A DNA stretch of 64,000 nt from JAZREA01 sp045660545. GTDB lineage: Bacteria > Bacillota > Clostridia > Monoglobales > Firm-18. Position 1 is the first letter of the stretch; every line of letters begins with the position of its first letter. Location: positions 124,001 through 188,000 of the forward strand of contig JAZREA010000002.1 of assembly GCA_045660545.1 (NCBI GenBank), given 5' to 3'. The notes beneath the pieces are model-generated. The model made no database searches and had not been told where the DNA came from. It saw only the letters and a program-made list of their open reading frames with translations. This document shows, one piece after another, positions 8,229-16,513 of the stretch. The translations under genes and the position numbers were made by a program.

Positions 8229-8978
8229 ATGGCAAGAAGAAAGATAGTAGCAGGCAACTGGAAGATGAACAAAACTCCGTCTCAGGCAGCCGAGCTCATT
8301 AAAGAACTTATCCCTATGGTTAAAGACGCAGACGTTGACGTTGTTATCTGCACACCTGCAACAGACCTTGCAGTTGCAACCGAGATGACAAAGGGAACAA
8401 ACATCGCAGTCGGTGCAGAAAATATGCACTGGGAAGAAAGCGGAGCTTTCACAGGCGAGGTTTCCGCAGATATGCTTTTGGACTTGGGCGTTAAGTACGT
8501 TATAATCGGCCATTCCGAAAGACGTGAATACTTTGCAGAAACAGACGAAACTGTTAATAAAAAGGTTAAGGCTGCAGTAGCTAAGGGCCTTATTCCTATC
8601 CTTTGCTGCGGCGAAACATTAGAGCAGCGCGAAATGGGTATCGTTTCCGAGTACGTTCGTATGCAGATTAAAATTGCCCTTTTGGGACTTAGTGCAGACG
8701 AGGTTAAAAACATCGTAATCGCTTACGAGCCAATCTGGGCTATCGGCACAGGCAAGACTGCAACAGCAGACCAGGCTGACGAGGCTTGCGGAATCATCCG
8801 TGAAGTTATCGGCGAGCTTTACGACGCACCTACTGCTGAGGCTGTAAGAATCCAGTACGGCGGCAGCATGAAGCCTTCTAACGCAGCAGAGCTTATGTCC
8901 AAGCCAAACATCGACGGCGGACTTATCGGCGGCGCTTCGTTAAAGGCAGAAGATTTTACAGGCATCGTTAAATATTAA
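8229..8978 (+). CDS. tpiA: Triosephosphate isomerase
   Basis: Interconverts dihydroxyacetone phosphate and glyceraldehyde 3-phosphate; 249 residues, full length. Catalytic Lys in GNWKMNKT (residues 9-16), His in IIGHSERR, Glu in AYEPIWAIGTGK, and phosphate loop QYGGSMKPSNA are all present. GGAGG lies 10 bases before the ATG. 25 bases after pgk; clearly cotranscribed. Confidence 0.97.
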   Translation: MARRKIVAGNWKMNKTPSQAAELIKELIPMVKDADVDVVICTPATDLAVATEMTKGTNIAVGAENMHWEESGAFTGEVSADMLLDLGVKYVIIGHSERREYFAETDETVNKKVKAAVAKGLIPILCCGETLEQREMGIVSEYVRMQIKIALLGLSADEVKNIVIAYEPIWAIGTGKTATADQADEACGIIREVIGELYDAPTAEAVRIQYGGSMKPSNAAELMSKPNIDGGLIGGASLKAEDFTGIVKY

Positions 8979-8991
8979 TTAAAGATTTTTG

Positions 8992-9019
8992 CAAACCAAT
9001 CTGTAAAAGGATTGGTTTG
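8992..9019 (+). other. Perfect hairpin between tpiA and gpmI
   Basis: CAAACCAATC (8992-9001) pairs perfectly with GATTGGTTTG (9010-9019), loop of 8. Only a short T run follows, so it is more likely an mRNA processing/stability hairpin or attenuator than a full terminator. Confidence 0.5.
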
Positions 9020-9042
9020 TGTTTTGGAAAGGAACTTTTGTT

Positions 9043-10557
9043 ATGAGAAAAAAACCTGTTGCATTGATAATCTTAGACGGTTTCGGGTACACTCCGGTTG
9101 TTGAGGGTAACGCAGTTGTCGCTGCTAAAACTCCAAATATCGACAAGTATTTTAAACAGTACCCCCACAATATCATAAAGTGTAGCGGTATGGACGTAGG
9201 CTTGCCCGACGGCCAGATGGGTAACTCCGAGGTTGGTCACACCAATATCGGCGCAGGCCGCGTAGTTTATCAGGAGCTTACAAGAATCACAAAGTCCATA
9301 AGCGACGGAGACTTCTTTACCAACAGCGCCCTTTTGGACGCGGTTTCAAATTGTAAGGAAAACGACTCGGCCTTGCATATCATGGGCCTTCTTTCCGACG
9401 GCGGCGTTCATAGCCATATCACTCATCTTTACGCTCTTTTAGAGCTTGCGAAGAAAAATGGCTTGGAAAGAGTTTACGTTCACTGCTTCTTGGACGGACG
9501 AGACGTTCCTCCTTCTTCGGGCGCCGACTATGTAGAGGCTCTTGAAAAAGAAATGGCAAGAATCGGTGTCGGCAAGGTCGGTACAGTTATGGGCCGTTTT
9601 TATGCAATGGACAGAGACAATAGATGGGAGCGCGTGTCCAAGGCTTACGAGGCTATGGTTTTGGGACAGGGTGAATCCTGCACTTCTGCGCCCGCCGCTA
9701 TCAGAAAGTCTTATGAAGCAGACGTTACAGACGAGTTCGTAGTTCCGACTGTTGTTAAAGGCACAGAGCCTGTTGGTAAAAACGACAGTATCGTGTTCTT
9801 CAACTTCCGTCCCGACAGAGCGAGGGAGATTACAAGGACGTTTGTAGATCCTGAGTTTAATGGCTTTGAAAGGGAATTCTTCCCCGTTCACTATGTTTGC
9901 TTTACTCAGTACGACGCGTCAATGCCTAACGTTGACGTTGCGTTTAGGCCCACTTCGCTTGATGACACCTTTGGTGAATATATCAGCAAGAACGGCCTGA
10001 CTCAGCTTAGAATAGCAGAGACAGAAAAGTACGCTCACGTAACGTTTTTCTTCAACGGCGGTGTTGAGAAAGAGTCTGCGGGCGAGGACAGGGCGCTTAT
10101 CGCTTCTCCAAAGGTTGCAACATACGACTTAAAGCCCGAGATGAGCGCTTACGAGGTAGCTCACGAGTGCGTAAACAGAATAAACAGCGACAAATATGAC
10201 GTTGTTGTACTTAACTTTGCAAATTGCGACATGGTAGGTCACACAGGCGGCTTTGATGCTGCGGTAGAGGCGGTAGAGGCGGTTGACACATGTCTTGGCC
10301 AGGTAATAGATGCCGTTTTGGCTAAGGGCGGTTGTGCGTTAGTTACTGCCGACCACGGTAATGCCGAGCAGATGTTAGACGAAAACGGTAACGTTCAGAC
10401 AGCCCACTCCACTAACGTAGTTCCGCTTATAATGATAGGCGTAGAGGGCAGGCAGTTAAAGCCTGAGGGCAAGCTTGCCGACATCGCTCCTACACTGTTA
10501 GAGATTTTAGAGCTTGCAAAGCCTGACGCAATGACCGGAGAAAGTATGTTGAAATAA
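9043..10557 (+). CDS. gpmI: 2,3-bisphosphoglycerate-independent phosphoglycerate mutase
   Basis: Manganese-dependent mutase interconverting 3- and 2-phosphoglycerate; 504 residues, usual length. N-terminal ALIILDGFGY and phospho-acceptor serine in QMGNSEVGHTNIGAGR, HCFLDGRDVPP, and the metal site GCALVTADHGNAEQM are visible. The ATG at 9043 has AAAGGA upstream; an earlier in-frame start at 9019 has none. Third gene of the glycolytic unit. This form is common in spore formers, where it is inhibited at the acid pH of the forespore (family knowledge). Confidence 0.97.
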   Translation: MRKKPVALIILDGFGYTPVVEGNAVVAAKTPNIDKYFKQYPHNIIKCSGMDVGLPDGQMGNSEVGHTNIGAGRVVYQELTRITKSISDGDFFTNSALLDAVSNCKENDSALHIMGLLSDGGVHSHITHLYALLELAKKNGLERVYVHCFLDGRDVPPSSGADYVEALEKEMARIGVGKVGTVMGRFYAMDRDNRWERVSKAYEAMVLGQGESCTSAPAAIRKSYEADVTDEFVVPTVVKGTEPVGKNDSIVFFNFRPDRAREITRTFVDPEFNGFEREFFPVHYVCFTQYDASMPNVDVAFRPTSLDDTFGEYISKNGLTQLRIAETEKYAHVTFFFNGGVEKESAGEDRALIASPKVATYDLKPEMSAYEVAHECVNRINSDKYDVVVLNFANCDMVGHTGGFDAAVEAVEAVDTCLGQVIDAVLAKGGCALVTADHGNAEQMLDENGNVQTAHSTNVVPLIMIGVEGRQLKPEGKLADIAPTLLEILELAKPDAMTGESMLK

Positions 10558-10587
10558 TCGAAGTTTCGCTTTATTTTACAAAAACTC

Positions 10588-10616
10588 TTGCATTATTTAA
10601 TTTGGTGTGATATAAT
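10588..10616 (+). promoter_or_regulatory. Promoter of secG
   Basis: TTGCAT (10588-10593), 17-base spacer, TATAAT (10611-10616). Confidence 0.7.
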
Positions 10617-10651
10617 ACTATAAGTTATTGATTTAATCAGGAGGAATAATA

Positions 10652-10882
10652 ATGTTATTTTTAGTTATAATACACATTATCGTTGCACTTGCACTCGTTG
10701 CAATCGTGCTTTTACAGTCTGGTAAGGCGGCTGGCTTGTCCGGTTCAATCGCGGGCGGAGCAGAGACATTTTTCGGAAAGAATAAGGGCAGAACAATAGA
10801 CGTAATTTTGTCAAAGATTACTTCTGTTGCAGCTGTTGTCTTTCTTGTTACTTCGCTTTTGATTTTGTTCCTGGCAAAATAA
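10652..10882 (+). CDS. secG: Preprotein translocase subunit SecG
   Basis: A 76-residue protein with two membrane segments (about 3-20 and 52-73) and the conserved loop LLQSGKAAGLSGSIAGGAETFFGK. SecG assists the SecYEG channel. Strong ribosome site AGGAGGA. The order secG-rnr-smpB-ssrA is the classical Firmicutes arrangement. Confidence 0.95.
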   Translation: MLFLVIIHIIVALALVAIVLLQSGKAAGLSGSIAGGAETFFGKNKGRTIDVILSKITSVAAVVFLVTSLLILFLAK

Positions 10883-10892
10883 GTTAAATTTT

Positions 10893-10922
10893 ACCGCCGT
10901 ATTTTTACGGCGGTTTTCTTTT
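10893..10922 (+). terminator. Terminator/attenuator after secG
   Basis: ACCGCCGTA (10893-10901) pairs with TACGGCGGT (10906-10914), followed by TTTCTTTTT. rnr starts 12 bases later, so rnr is probably expressed by readthrough. Confidence 0.8.
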
Positions 10923-10933
10923 TGGAGTAGGAT

Positions 10934-12520
10934 ATGGATATTAATCTGTTTTTAGACAATTACGGATATACAAAGGCTTTTAACCTCGCGGTTTGCGACG
11001 AGGTAAGCGCTTTTTCGGAAGAAGATATCTCCTCCGAGCTTTCGGGGAGGAAGTGCTTTTTCGACGTCCCCGTTGTAACGATAGACGGCGAGGACTCCAA
11101 GGACTTTGACGACGCAATTAGCGTAAGGCGTCTATCAGACGGCGCCTTCGAGCTCGGCGTTCATATAGCAGACGTCAGCCACTATGTCCGTGAAAAGAGC
11201 GCGCTTGATGCGGAGGCATATAACCGCGGGACAAGCATCTACCTTGCGGACCACGTTGTCCCCATGCTTCCCGAGAGATTGTCCAACGACCTTTGCAGCC
11301 TCGTGCCGGGACGTACAAGGCTCACTTTGTCTTGCGTTATGACGATAGACTCTGTCGGTAACGTGGTGGACTATAATATATATAAAAGCGCAATCAAAAG
11401 CTCAAAAAGATTAACGTATAGTATAGTTACAAGGGTTTTGGAGGGCAATATGGCTCTTCGCGAGCAGTATTCCGACTACGTCGGTATGTTTGAAGATATG
11501 CGTACCCTTGCACTGATTTTAAGGGACAAGAGGATGAGGCGAGGAGCAATAGACTTCGAGTTTCCCGAGCCCTATTTTTATATCGACGAAGACGGTAAGG
11601 TCGCGGACATCTTCCCCAGAGAGCTTGGCGTTTCCAATAGAATTATCGAGGAGTTTATGCTCGCGGCGAATGAGACTGTTGCGGACCATTGTAGACGTCT
11701 TTTTATCCCGTGCGTCTACCGCGTGCACGAACGTCCTGAGGCGGAGAAGATGCAGCATCTTTCCAAGGTTGCCGGCCTGTTCGGCTATAAGCTTAAAACA
11801 AAGGACACCCCCTCTCCAAAGAGTCTGCAAAGCCTCCTTTTCAAAGCGGAGGGCACTAATTCCCAGCCGGTTTTAAGTACAATTATGCTTCGCTCTATGA
11901 TGAAGGCGCGCTACTGCGAGGAAAACTTAGGCCACTTCGGCCTTGCGGCGGATAGCTACTGCCACTTTACTTCGCCAATTCGTAGATATCCCGACCTCAT
12001 TGTGCATAGAATATTAAAGGAATGGCTCGACGGTACACTTGACGAATGGCGCGTTACGCATTATAATAAGGTTGTCCGTAGGGCATCGGAGCGCTCCTCC
12101 GATACAGAGATTAACGCCGTTATGGCAGAGCGCGAGTTTAACTCCGTTTTGTGCTGCGAGTATATGGAGGACAAAATCGGTCAAGAATTTAACGGGGTAA
12201 TTTCGTCCGTTACAGACTTTGGCTTTTTCGTCCAGCTTCCAAGCACTGTCGAGGGGCTTGTTAGAGTGTCGGACCTTGCCGACGACTATTACGAATTTAA
12301 CGAAGACGCTATGATGCTTATCGGTGCCAGAACCGGCAGGGCGTTTTGCGTAGGACAGCGGGTTTTAGTAAGGCTTGCGAAGGTAAATACCGAGCTTAAA
12401 CAGATAGACTTTGTTCTTAGCGAGTTTAAGCTTAAAAAGCCTGAAAAAGAGGTGAAACATAAGGGTGGCAAACAACACAGAAACAAAAAAAGGCACAAAA
12501 AGAAACATCGCTCAAAATAA
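10934..12520 (+). CDS. rnr: RNase R/RNB-family exoribonuclease lacking N-terminal RNA-binding domains
   Basis: 3'-to-5' exoribonuclease that degrades structured RNA and works with SmpB/tmRNA. The RNB catalytic domain starts almost at the N-terminus, with the metal-binding cluster DGEDSKDFDDA at residues 51-61. HFTSPIRRYPDLIVHR and a C-terminal S1 domain (about 425-495, EFNGVISSVTDFGFFVQL) plus a lysine/histidine-rich tail follow. At 528 residues it is about 180-250 shorter than usual: the helix-turn-helix and both cold-shock domains are absent. The start has GGAG upstream and comes right after the secG terminator, so no missed N-terminus is hidden upstream. Confidence 0.92.
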   Translation: MDINLFLDNYGYTKAFNLAVCDEVSAFSEEDISSELSGRKCFFDVPVVTIDGEDSKDFDDAISVRRLSDGAFELGVHIADVSHYVREKSALDAEAYNRGTSIYLADHVVPMLPERLSNDLCSLVPGRTRLTLSCVMTIDSVGNVVDYNIYKSAIKSSKRLTYSIVTRVLEGNMALREQYSDYVGMFEDMRTLALILRDKRMRRGAIDFEFPEPYFYIDEDGKVADIFPRELGVSNRIIEEFMLAANETVADHCRRLFIPCVYRVHERPEAEKMQHLSKVAGLFGYKLKTKDTPSPKSLQSLLFKAEGTNSQPVLSTIMLRSMMKARYCEENLGHFGLAADSYCHFTSPIRRYPDLIVHRILKEWLDGTLDEWRVTHYNKVVRRASERSSDTEINAVMAEREFNSVLCCEYMEDKIGQEFNGVISSVTDFGFFVQLPSTVEGLVRVSDLADDYYEFNEDAMMLIGARTGRAFCVGQRVLVRLAKVNTELKQIDFVLSEFKLKKPEKEVKHKGGKQHRNKKRHKKKHRSK

Positions 12521-12950
12521 AAAGGCATACCACGACTACTTTGTGGAAGAGACCATCGAGTGCGGTATCGAGCTTTTCGGCACAGAGGTCAAGTCGCTTC
12601 GTCAGGGCAAGGTCAATCTTAAAGATAGCTATTGCAGCGTGGTTCGCGGCGAGGTTTATGTTAATGGTATGCACATAAGCCCTTATGAAAAGGGCAATAT
12701 CTTCAATAAAGACCCGATGAGAGTAAGAAAGCTCTTGCTCCACCGCCGCGAGATTAATAAGCTGATCGGCCTTTCGCAGCAACAGGGCTATACCCTTGTG
12801 CCGACGTCTTTGTATTTTTTAGGCTCCAAGGTCAAGCTCGAGATGGCTCTTGCCAAGGGTAAAAAGCTCTACGATAAGCGCGACGACGCCGCAAGGCGCG
12901 ACGCACGCAGAGATATGGAGCGCACGTTAAAGGAACGAAACCAGTTTTAA
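12465..12950 (+). CDS. smpB: SsrA-binding protein SmpB
   Basis: Binds tmRNA and brings it to stalled ribosomes. 161 residues from a GTG start; NKKAYHDYFVEETIECGIEL, GTEVKSLRQGKVNLKDSYC and LALAKGKKLYDKR-like C-terminus are typical. GAGGTGA lies 9 bases upstream. The gene overlaps the rnr 3' end by 56 bases in another frame, so the lysine-rich RNase R tail and the SmpB N-terminus are encoded by the same DNA. Directly upstream of ssrA. Confidence 0.96.
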   Translation: MANNTETKKGTKRNIAQNKKAYHDYFVEETIECGIELFGTEVKSLRQGKVNLKDSYCSVVRGEVYVNGMHISPYEKGNIFNKDPMRVRKLLLHRREINKLIGLSQQQGYTLVPTSLYFLGSKVKLEMALAKGKKLYDKRDDAARRDARRDMERTLKERNQF

Positions 12951-12965
12951 TTTTTGCTCTTATAT

Positions 12966-13311
12966 GGGGATGCAATGGTTTCGACGGGGACATTTAAACA
13001 GGATAAGCGGGTAGAGGTCAGGAGCCTCTTTAAAATCCTGAACTTTTAAATTTAAACGCTAACGATAATTTAGCATACGCTGCCTAATTAGGCGGCCGTT
13101 CCGTTAAAGAGTACCACGGCTTTTTCAGGGGCGTCGAATAGTGGTGAACGTGAATATGCAAAGCTTTGAGCATATCATGAACAATGAAGCTACTAAAACG
13201 CAAGGCTTGTTTGTGTGCCTTGCGCGGAGGGAATGTAAAACATAAACTAAACTCGTAGAAAGTCCTGCGGCGTGTTTTCGGACAGGAGTTCGATTCTCCT
13301 CATCTCCACCA
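12966..13311 (+). ncRNA. ssrA: tmRNA
   Basis: Begins GGGGATGCAATGG and ends CATCTCCACCA; the two ends pair as the alanine acceptor stem with CCA encoded. Contains the T-arm GGAGTTCGATTCTCC. The tag frame starts at GCT 13058 and stops at TAA 13085-13087, encoding ANDNLAYAA after the charged alanine. No separate promoter is obvious in the 15 bases after smpB, so processing from a joint transcript is likely. Confidence 0.97.
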
Positions 13312-13564
13312 AATAATTCCAATACGCATTTTGCGTGTTGGAATTTTTTTATGGAAAGAATCGAACTCCTCTGGTAAACGCCGTTTAACAAAACAGTCCG
13401 GCGAACTGTTTTGTAGGCGTTTTGCGGGCGAAGACGGGTACCACCAAAGGTGGTCGTCAAGCCCAAGAGATTGCAAAGCAATATCTGATTCTCCTCATCT
13501 CCACCAAATAATTCCAATACGCATTTTGCGTGTTGGAATTTTTTTATGTAGAGAATCGAACTCC
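13292..13564 (+). repeat. Direct duplication of the tmRNA 3' end and terminator around a structured 117-bp insert
   Basis: Bases 13292-13369 recur at 13487-13564 (offset 195 bp) with two mismatches; the first 62 bp are identical and include the tmRNA 3' terminus, CCA and terminator. Each copy ends in GAATCGAACTCC, the reverse complement of the tmRNA T-arm. The insert 13370-13486 is dense in hairpins: ACAAAACAGT/ACTGTTTTGT, ACCACC-AAA-GGTGGT, ATTGC-AAA-GCAAT, and outer AAACGCC/GGCGTTT. It carries no gene. It may be a relic attachment-site duplication or a dispersed palindromic element that mimics tRNA ends. Confidence 0.75.
13315..13350 (+). terminator. tmRNA terminator (first copy)
   Basis: AATTCCAATACGC pairs with GCGTGTTGGAATT (one G-U), followed by seven T. 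Confidence 0.85.
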
Positions 13565-13671
13565 CTTTACGACATAATTCTGTGGTATTTACAATTTTTT
13601 GTTTTTATGCTATTCTTTATGTGAAGGAATGTTTTTTGGCTGGCTCGCCTTTTGTTAATAGGAGAATTATT

Positions 13672-14016
13672 ATGAAAAAGCTACGCAAATTACTTTTAAT
13701 AATCATACTGATATTTGTTGCCGTGTGGGCTTTTTCGGTTGCAAAATGCGAGTATCTGTCGGCAATGTACGCTCACGAATTTTATGGCCTCGAAGACGAC
13801 GTTTCCAATTTGTACCCCGTATGTGAAAATGTAAAGGTTTTAAGCTATGACGAAGCTTCTGCCGAAGTCTATTTTTACGAACAGGATATAGGCCTTTGGT
13901 TTTTGTTTGAAAAATCAGAAGGAAAATGGCAAGAGGTTACAAGCAAATGCGTTTGGAGTACAGGAAGTGCAGACGGAGTGCTGTGGCCGTATTTCTGGCA
14001 TGGATACGCCGGTTGA
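13672..14016 (+). CDS. Small single-pass membrane protein, paralogue A
   Basis: A 114-residue protein, not recognised. N-terminal basic residues and a membrane segment at about 6-26 (LLLIIILIFVAVWAFSVAKC), then an extracytoplasmic domain ending in a conserved TGSADGVLWPYFW block. The ATG follows AGGAGAATTATT. A close paralogue starts at 15364: first 28 and last 17 codons are nearly identical, the middle differs. The upstream leader (CTTTTGTTAATAGGAGAATT) is shared with the lipoprotein gene at 14488. Confidence 0.65.
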   Translation: MKKLRKLLLIIILIFVAVWAFSVAKCEYLSAMYAHEFYGLEDDVSNLYPVCENVKVLSYDEASAEVYFYEQDIGLWFLFEKSEGKWQEVTSKCVWSTGSADGVLWPYFWHGYAG

Positions 14017-14062
14017 TAATAACACCGGATGAAAACGTCATTCAAATAGGAGGAATTCCACT

Positions 14063-14389
14063 ATGAAAAGGAAATCAACAAAAATACTATTATCGCTTGC
14101 GCTATGTACGTTCTTTGCAATAGTTGTATATTGGTGTCATGTGTTTGTATCCAGCACAAGCAGAAACATAATAGTTTATCTTGCTTTTAGTTTGCTAAGT
14201 TTCCTTTTGTGCCTGTTTTTTATAGGGCTTTGTATCTGGCTCGTTTATAAAGTATGGTATGTTGAGGAGATAAAAAAGAAGGTCTTGATTCTTTCTGCAA
14301 TTTTATCACCAATAATGATGTACATTTTAGGTTTTGTTGTTTTAATACTCGGCTTTGCATTAGGGGTTTGGTGGGAGTCTTCAATATAG
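14063..14389 (+). CDS. Small polytopic membrane protein
   Basis: 108 residues with three hydrophobic segments (about 8-28, 36-64, 76-102). AGGAGGA ribosome site. No family recognised. Lies between paralogue A and a lipoprotein gene, all on the same strand, likely one accessory unit. Confidence 0.6.
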   Translation: MKRKSTKILLSLALCTFFAIVVYWCHVFVSSTSRNIIVYLAFSLLSFLLCLFFIGLCIWLVYKVWYVEEIKKKVLILSAILSPIMMYILGFVVLILGFALGVWWESSI

Positions 14390-14487
14390 TACATATGGAA
14401 ATATCAAAAGTGATTTTTTAAACTTATCTTATAAAACACAAAAAACAATTTTTTGCCGACCTGTCTTTTGATAATAGGAGAATTATT

Positions 14488-15321
14488 ATGAAAAAATCGT
14501 TATTGATAATTTGCATACTGCTGTTGCTGACAGGCTGCGCGTCGCGCGATAATACCGAGGCTTTGCCTGAAACTTCGCCTGTTTTGGAAAGCGAAGAATT
14601 TGCCAAAGACGACTCGTGGAAATACGCTGTTGCGCAAAGACTCTTTGACGAATTTTGCTTTTTCTATGACAATATGGAGGAAAGGCAGTTGCTTGAAGAA
14701 CAGGCGACTATTTGCGAATTAAATAAAACCGAGCTTGGCTATAACTGCGTTATGGCTATGGATAGGCTTGTGGGTATAGCGATGGTTTATCACAAATATC
14801 TTCCCGAGGAAAAGGTTGAGGTGTTTGAGCAAAAGTCGTCCGTCCTTGATTATGCAAGACATTATACAAATGTAAAGTTTGCTTACACAACGGATGGCGC
14901 GCATTTTATAGCTGTATATCATGAAGCCCCCGACAGTTATCGAGCCCCTGTTAAACCTGATGCAATCAATCGCTTAAGGGGTGTGCAGGACGAATATGCA
15001 TTTCTAGCGGATTTTGCAGACGCTTCTTTGTACAGTGCGGTAGATTTGTTTGCGGAGGACTTGTCGGGCAACAAAAAGAGTGTTCCCGTAAACTTTGTTC
15101 AGTTAGATACTATCGGCGACAAACCGTTATCAATTGTAAGCCAAGATTCCCTCGACGATAAATCTTTAGAAATTTTGTCGAATTACCAAAGAAATACAAT
15201 AAATACCAATGCAAAAAACAACGAGTGGAATTTATATGTATTAAAAGACTGCAAAAGAATTGACGCGCTCTATTCAAATGGCGAGTTTGTAAAAATGATG
15301 ACCTATTGGTATATTCATTAA
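14488..15321 (+). CDS. Lipoprotein of unknown function
   Basis: 277 residues. The signal peptide ends in a lipobox LLTGC, giving a lipidated Cys near residue 17. The rest is soluble, acidic and not recognised; it contains HYTNVKFAYTTDGAHFIAVYHEAP near the middle. AGGAGAATTATT ribosome site identical to that of the 13672 gene, including upstream bases, indicating duplication of the leader. Surface or membrane-attached location is firm; role unknown. Confidence 0.7.
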   Translation: MKKSLLIICILLLLTGCASRDNTEALPETSPVLESEEFAKDDSWKYAVAQRLFDEFCFFYDNMEERQLLEEQATICELNKTELGYNCVMAMDRLVGIAMVYHKYLPEEKVEVFEQKSSVLDYARHYTNVKFAYTTDGAHFIAVYHEAPDSYRAPVKPDAINRLRGVQDEYAFLADFADASLYSAVDLFAEDLSGNKKSVPVNFVQLDTIGDKPLSIVSQDSLDDKSLEILSNYQRNTINTNAKNNEWNLYVLKDCKRIDALYSNGEFVKMMTYWYIH

Positions 15322-15363
15322 TTAATTGCAATAAGGCATAAATAACACCGAAAGGGGACGCTT

Positions 15364-15705
15364 ATGAAAAAAATACGCAAATTACTTTTAATAATCATAC
15401 TGATATTTGTTGTCGTGTGGGGCTTGTCGATTGCCAAATGCGAGTATCTTACGCGCCAATATGAAGACAAATACCGCGATATTGTCGAAGAGTTTTCTGT
15501 CGGGGACGGATATTATAAAATCCTTGAAACAGACTGGGCGTATACGCGCATATACTGTATTGTTGACAATGAGCATAATAAAGTAGGCGTAGAGCTGCTC
15601 GTTGATAACCCTGGGGAGAAAATATATACATACCGTACAATATGGTCTTCCACAGGAAATGCAGACGGAGTGCTGTGGCCGTATTTATGGATAAATAGAA
15701 AATAA
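15364..15705 (+). CDS. Small single-pass membrane protein, paralogue B
   Basis: 113 residues, paralogous to the protein at 13672. Same N-terminal anchor (RKLLLIIILIF, KCEYL) and the same C-terminal TGNADGVLWPYLW motif, with a divergent central domain. AAAGGGG ribosome site. Last gene before a strong bidirectional terminator. Confidence 0.65.
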   Translation: MKKIRKLLLIIILIFVVVWGLSIAKCEYLTRQYEDKYRDIVEEFSVGDGYYKILETDWAYTRIYCIVDNEHNKVGVELLVDNPGEKIYTYRTIWSSTGNADGVLWPYLWINRK

Positions 15706-15735
15706 TCAATCAACCGCGGTTTTAAGGAAAAAAGT

Positions 15736-15776
15736 AATCCCATCTTTGCATAATTGCAAAGATGGGATTTTGTTTT
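15736..15776. terminator. Bidirectional terminator
   Basis: A perfect 15-bp stem, 15736-15750 with 15755-15769, loop TAAT. T-rich on both sides (TTGTTTTA on plus, ACTTTTTT on minus). Separates the small-protein cluster from the convergent protease gene. Confidence 0.85.
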
Positions 15777-15796
15777 ATTATGAAATGTTAATAAAT

Positions 15797-16513
15797 TCAT
15801 TCTTGCGAATTACATATCATACATGGTTTATACCCGTTATTTATAGCGTCGTTTAATTTGACTTTTGTCAAATTGTTTTTGTATTTAATTATGATACAGT
15901 GCTTCCTATGATATTTTTCCCCGGATGATGTTACATAATATGTATCATCAAAAAGTGTAGGACTTACTGCATCTACTGTTACAGGTTTTTCCGAAGAAAA
16001 GGTTAGTCTGCTAATTATAAATGAATATCCAAAAAGAAAGGCTATTAGCACCATTGCAGAGACCAAAAGTTTCCATTTTTTTATTAAAAAAATGGAAATT
16101 ATAAAACAAAGACCCGGGTTTTTAGTGTAACATGAAAATTGGTTTGCAAACTCTTCGCTTTTGATTCTGGAATTTTGCAAACCATTATTTTTCAAATCTG
16201 GGTCACATATGTGTCCGAGTTCGTGTCGTAAAAGCGTACACTTGTCTTCGTCGGAAATATCCGCATTTATAAATACAAATTTTAGGTTGTTGTTTATATA
16301 TAAGAAGGAGTCGTTTTGCTGGGTTTCGTTTTCAATCCCCAACCTTTTTATAAGTTCAAACACAGGCTCTGAATTAGTGTGCTTTTTATACTCAATAATC
16401 GTAAACTGATAAGATTCAATGATGCGCCTTAAATCATTGTAATTATTCAATAAGTAAAGTTTGTGTTTCAGTAGTGTTTTAAAAGCTATACGCTTTGGTG
16501 AGTTATTTGTCAT
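15797..16513 (-). CDS. Membrane-anchored ImmA/IrrE-like metalloprotease with Ada-like Cys domain
   Basis: 238 residues. The N-terminal half is an ImmA/IrrE-type zinc peptidase: HELGH at 97-101 and a downstream EEFAN glutamate (120-121). A membrane segment lies at about 149-167. The C-terminal part (192-234) has the pattern YYVTSSGEKYHRKHC ... GYKPCMIC, a small metal-binding fold seen at the ends of other surface proteins (His202, Cys206, Cys231, Cys234). ImmA proteins cleave XRE repressors such as ImmR; the XRE gene here overlaps by 11 bases, supporting such a pair. The membrane anchor and external Cys domain are unusual and suggest signal sensing. ATG at 16513 with AAGGA upstream. Confidence 0.8.
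   Translation of the reverse strand: MTNNSPKRIAFKTLLKHKLYLLNNYNDLRRIIESYQFTIIEYKKHTNSEPVFELIKRLGIENETQQNDSFLYINNNLKFVFINADISDEDKCTLLRHELGHICDPDLKNNGLQNSRIKSEEFANQFSCYTKNPGLCFIISIFLIKKWKLLVSAMVLIAFLFGYSFIISRLTFSSEKPVTVDAVSPTLFDDTYYVTSSGEKYHRKHCIIIKYKNNLTKVKLNDAINNGYKPCMICNSQE

Noticed and set aside
13125..13517. A 130-codon minus-strand reading frame across the tmRNA and its repeat
   Set aside because: It lies antisense to the tmRNA 3' part and to the duplicated end; its repeated peptide pattern only reflects the DNA repeat, and there is no ribosome site.
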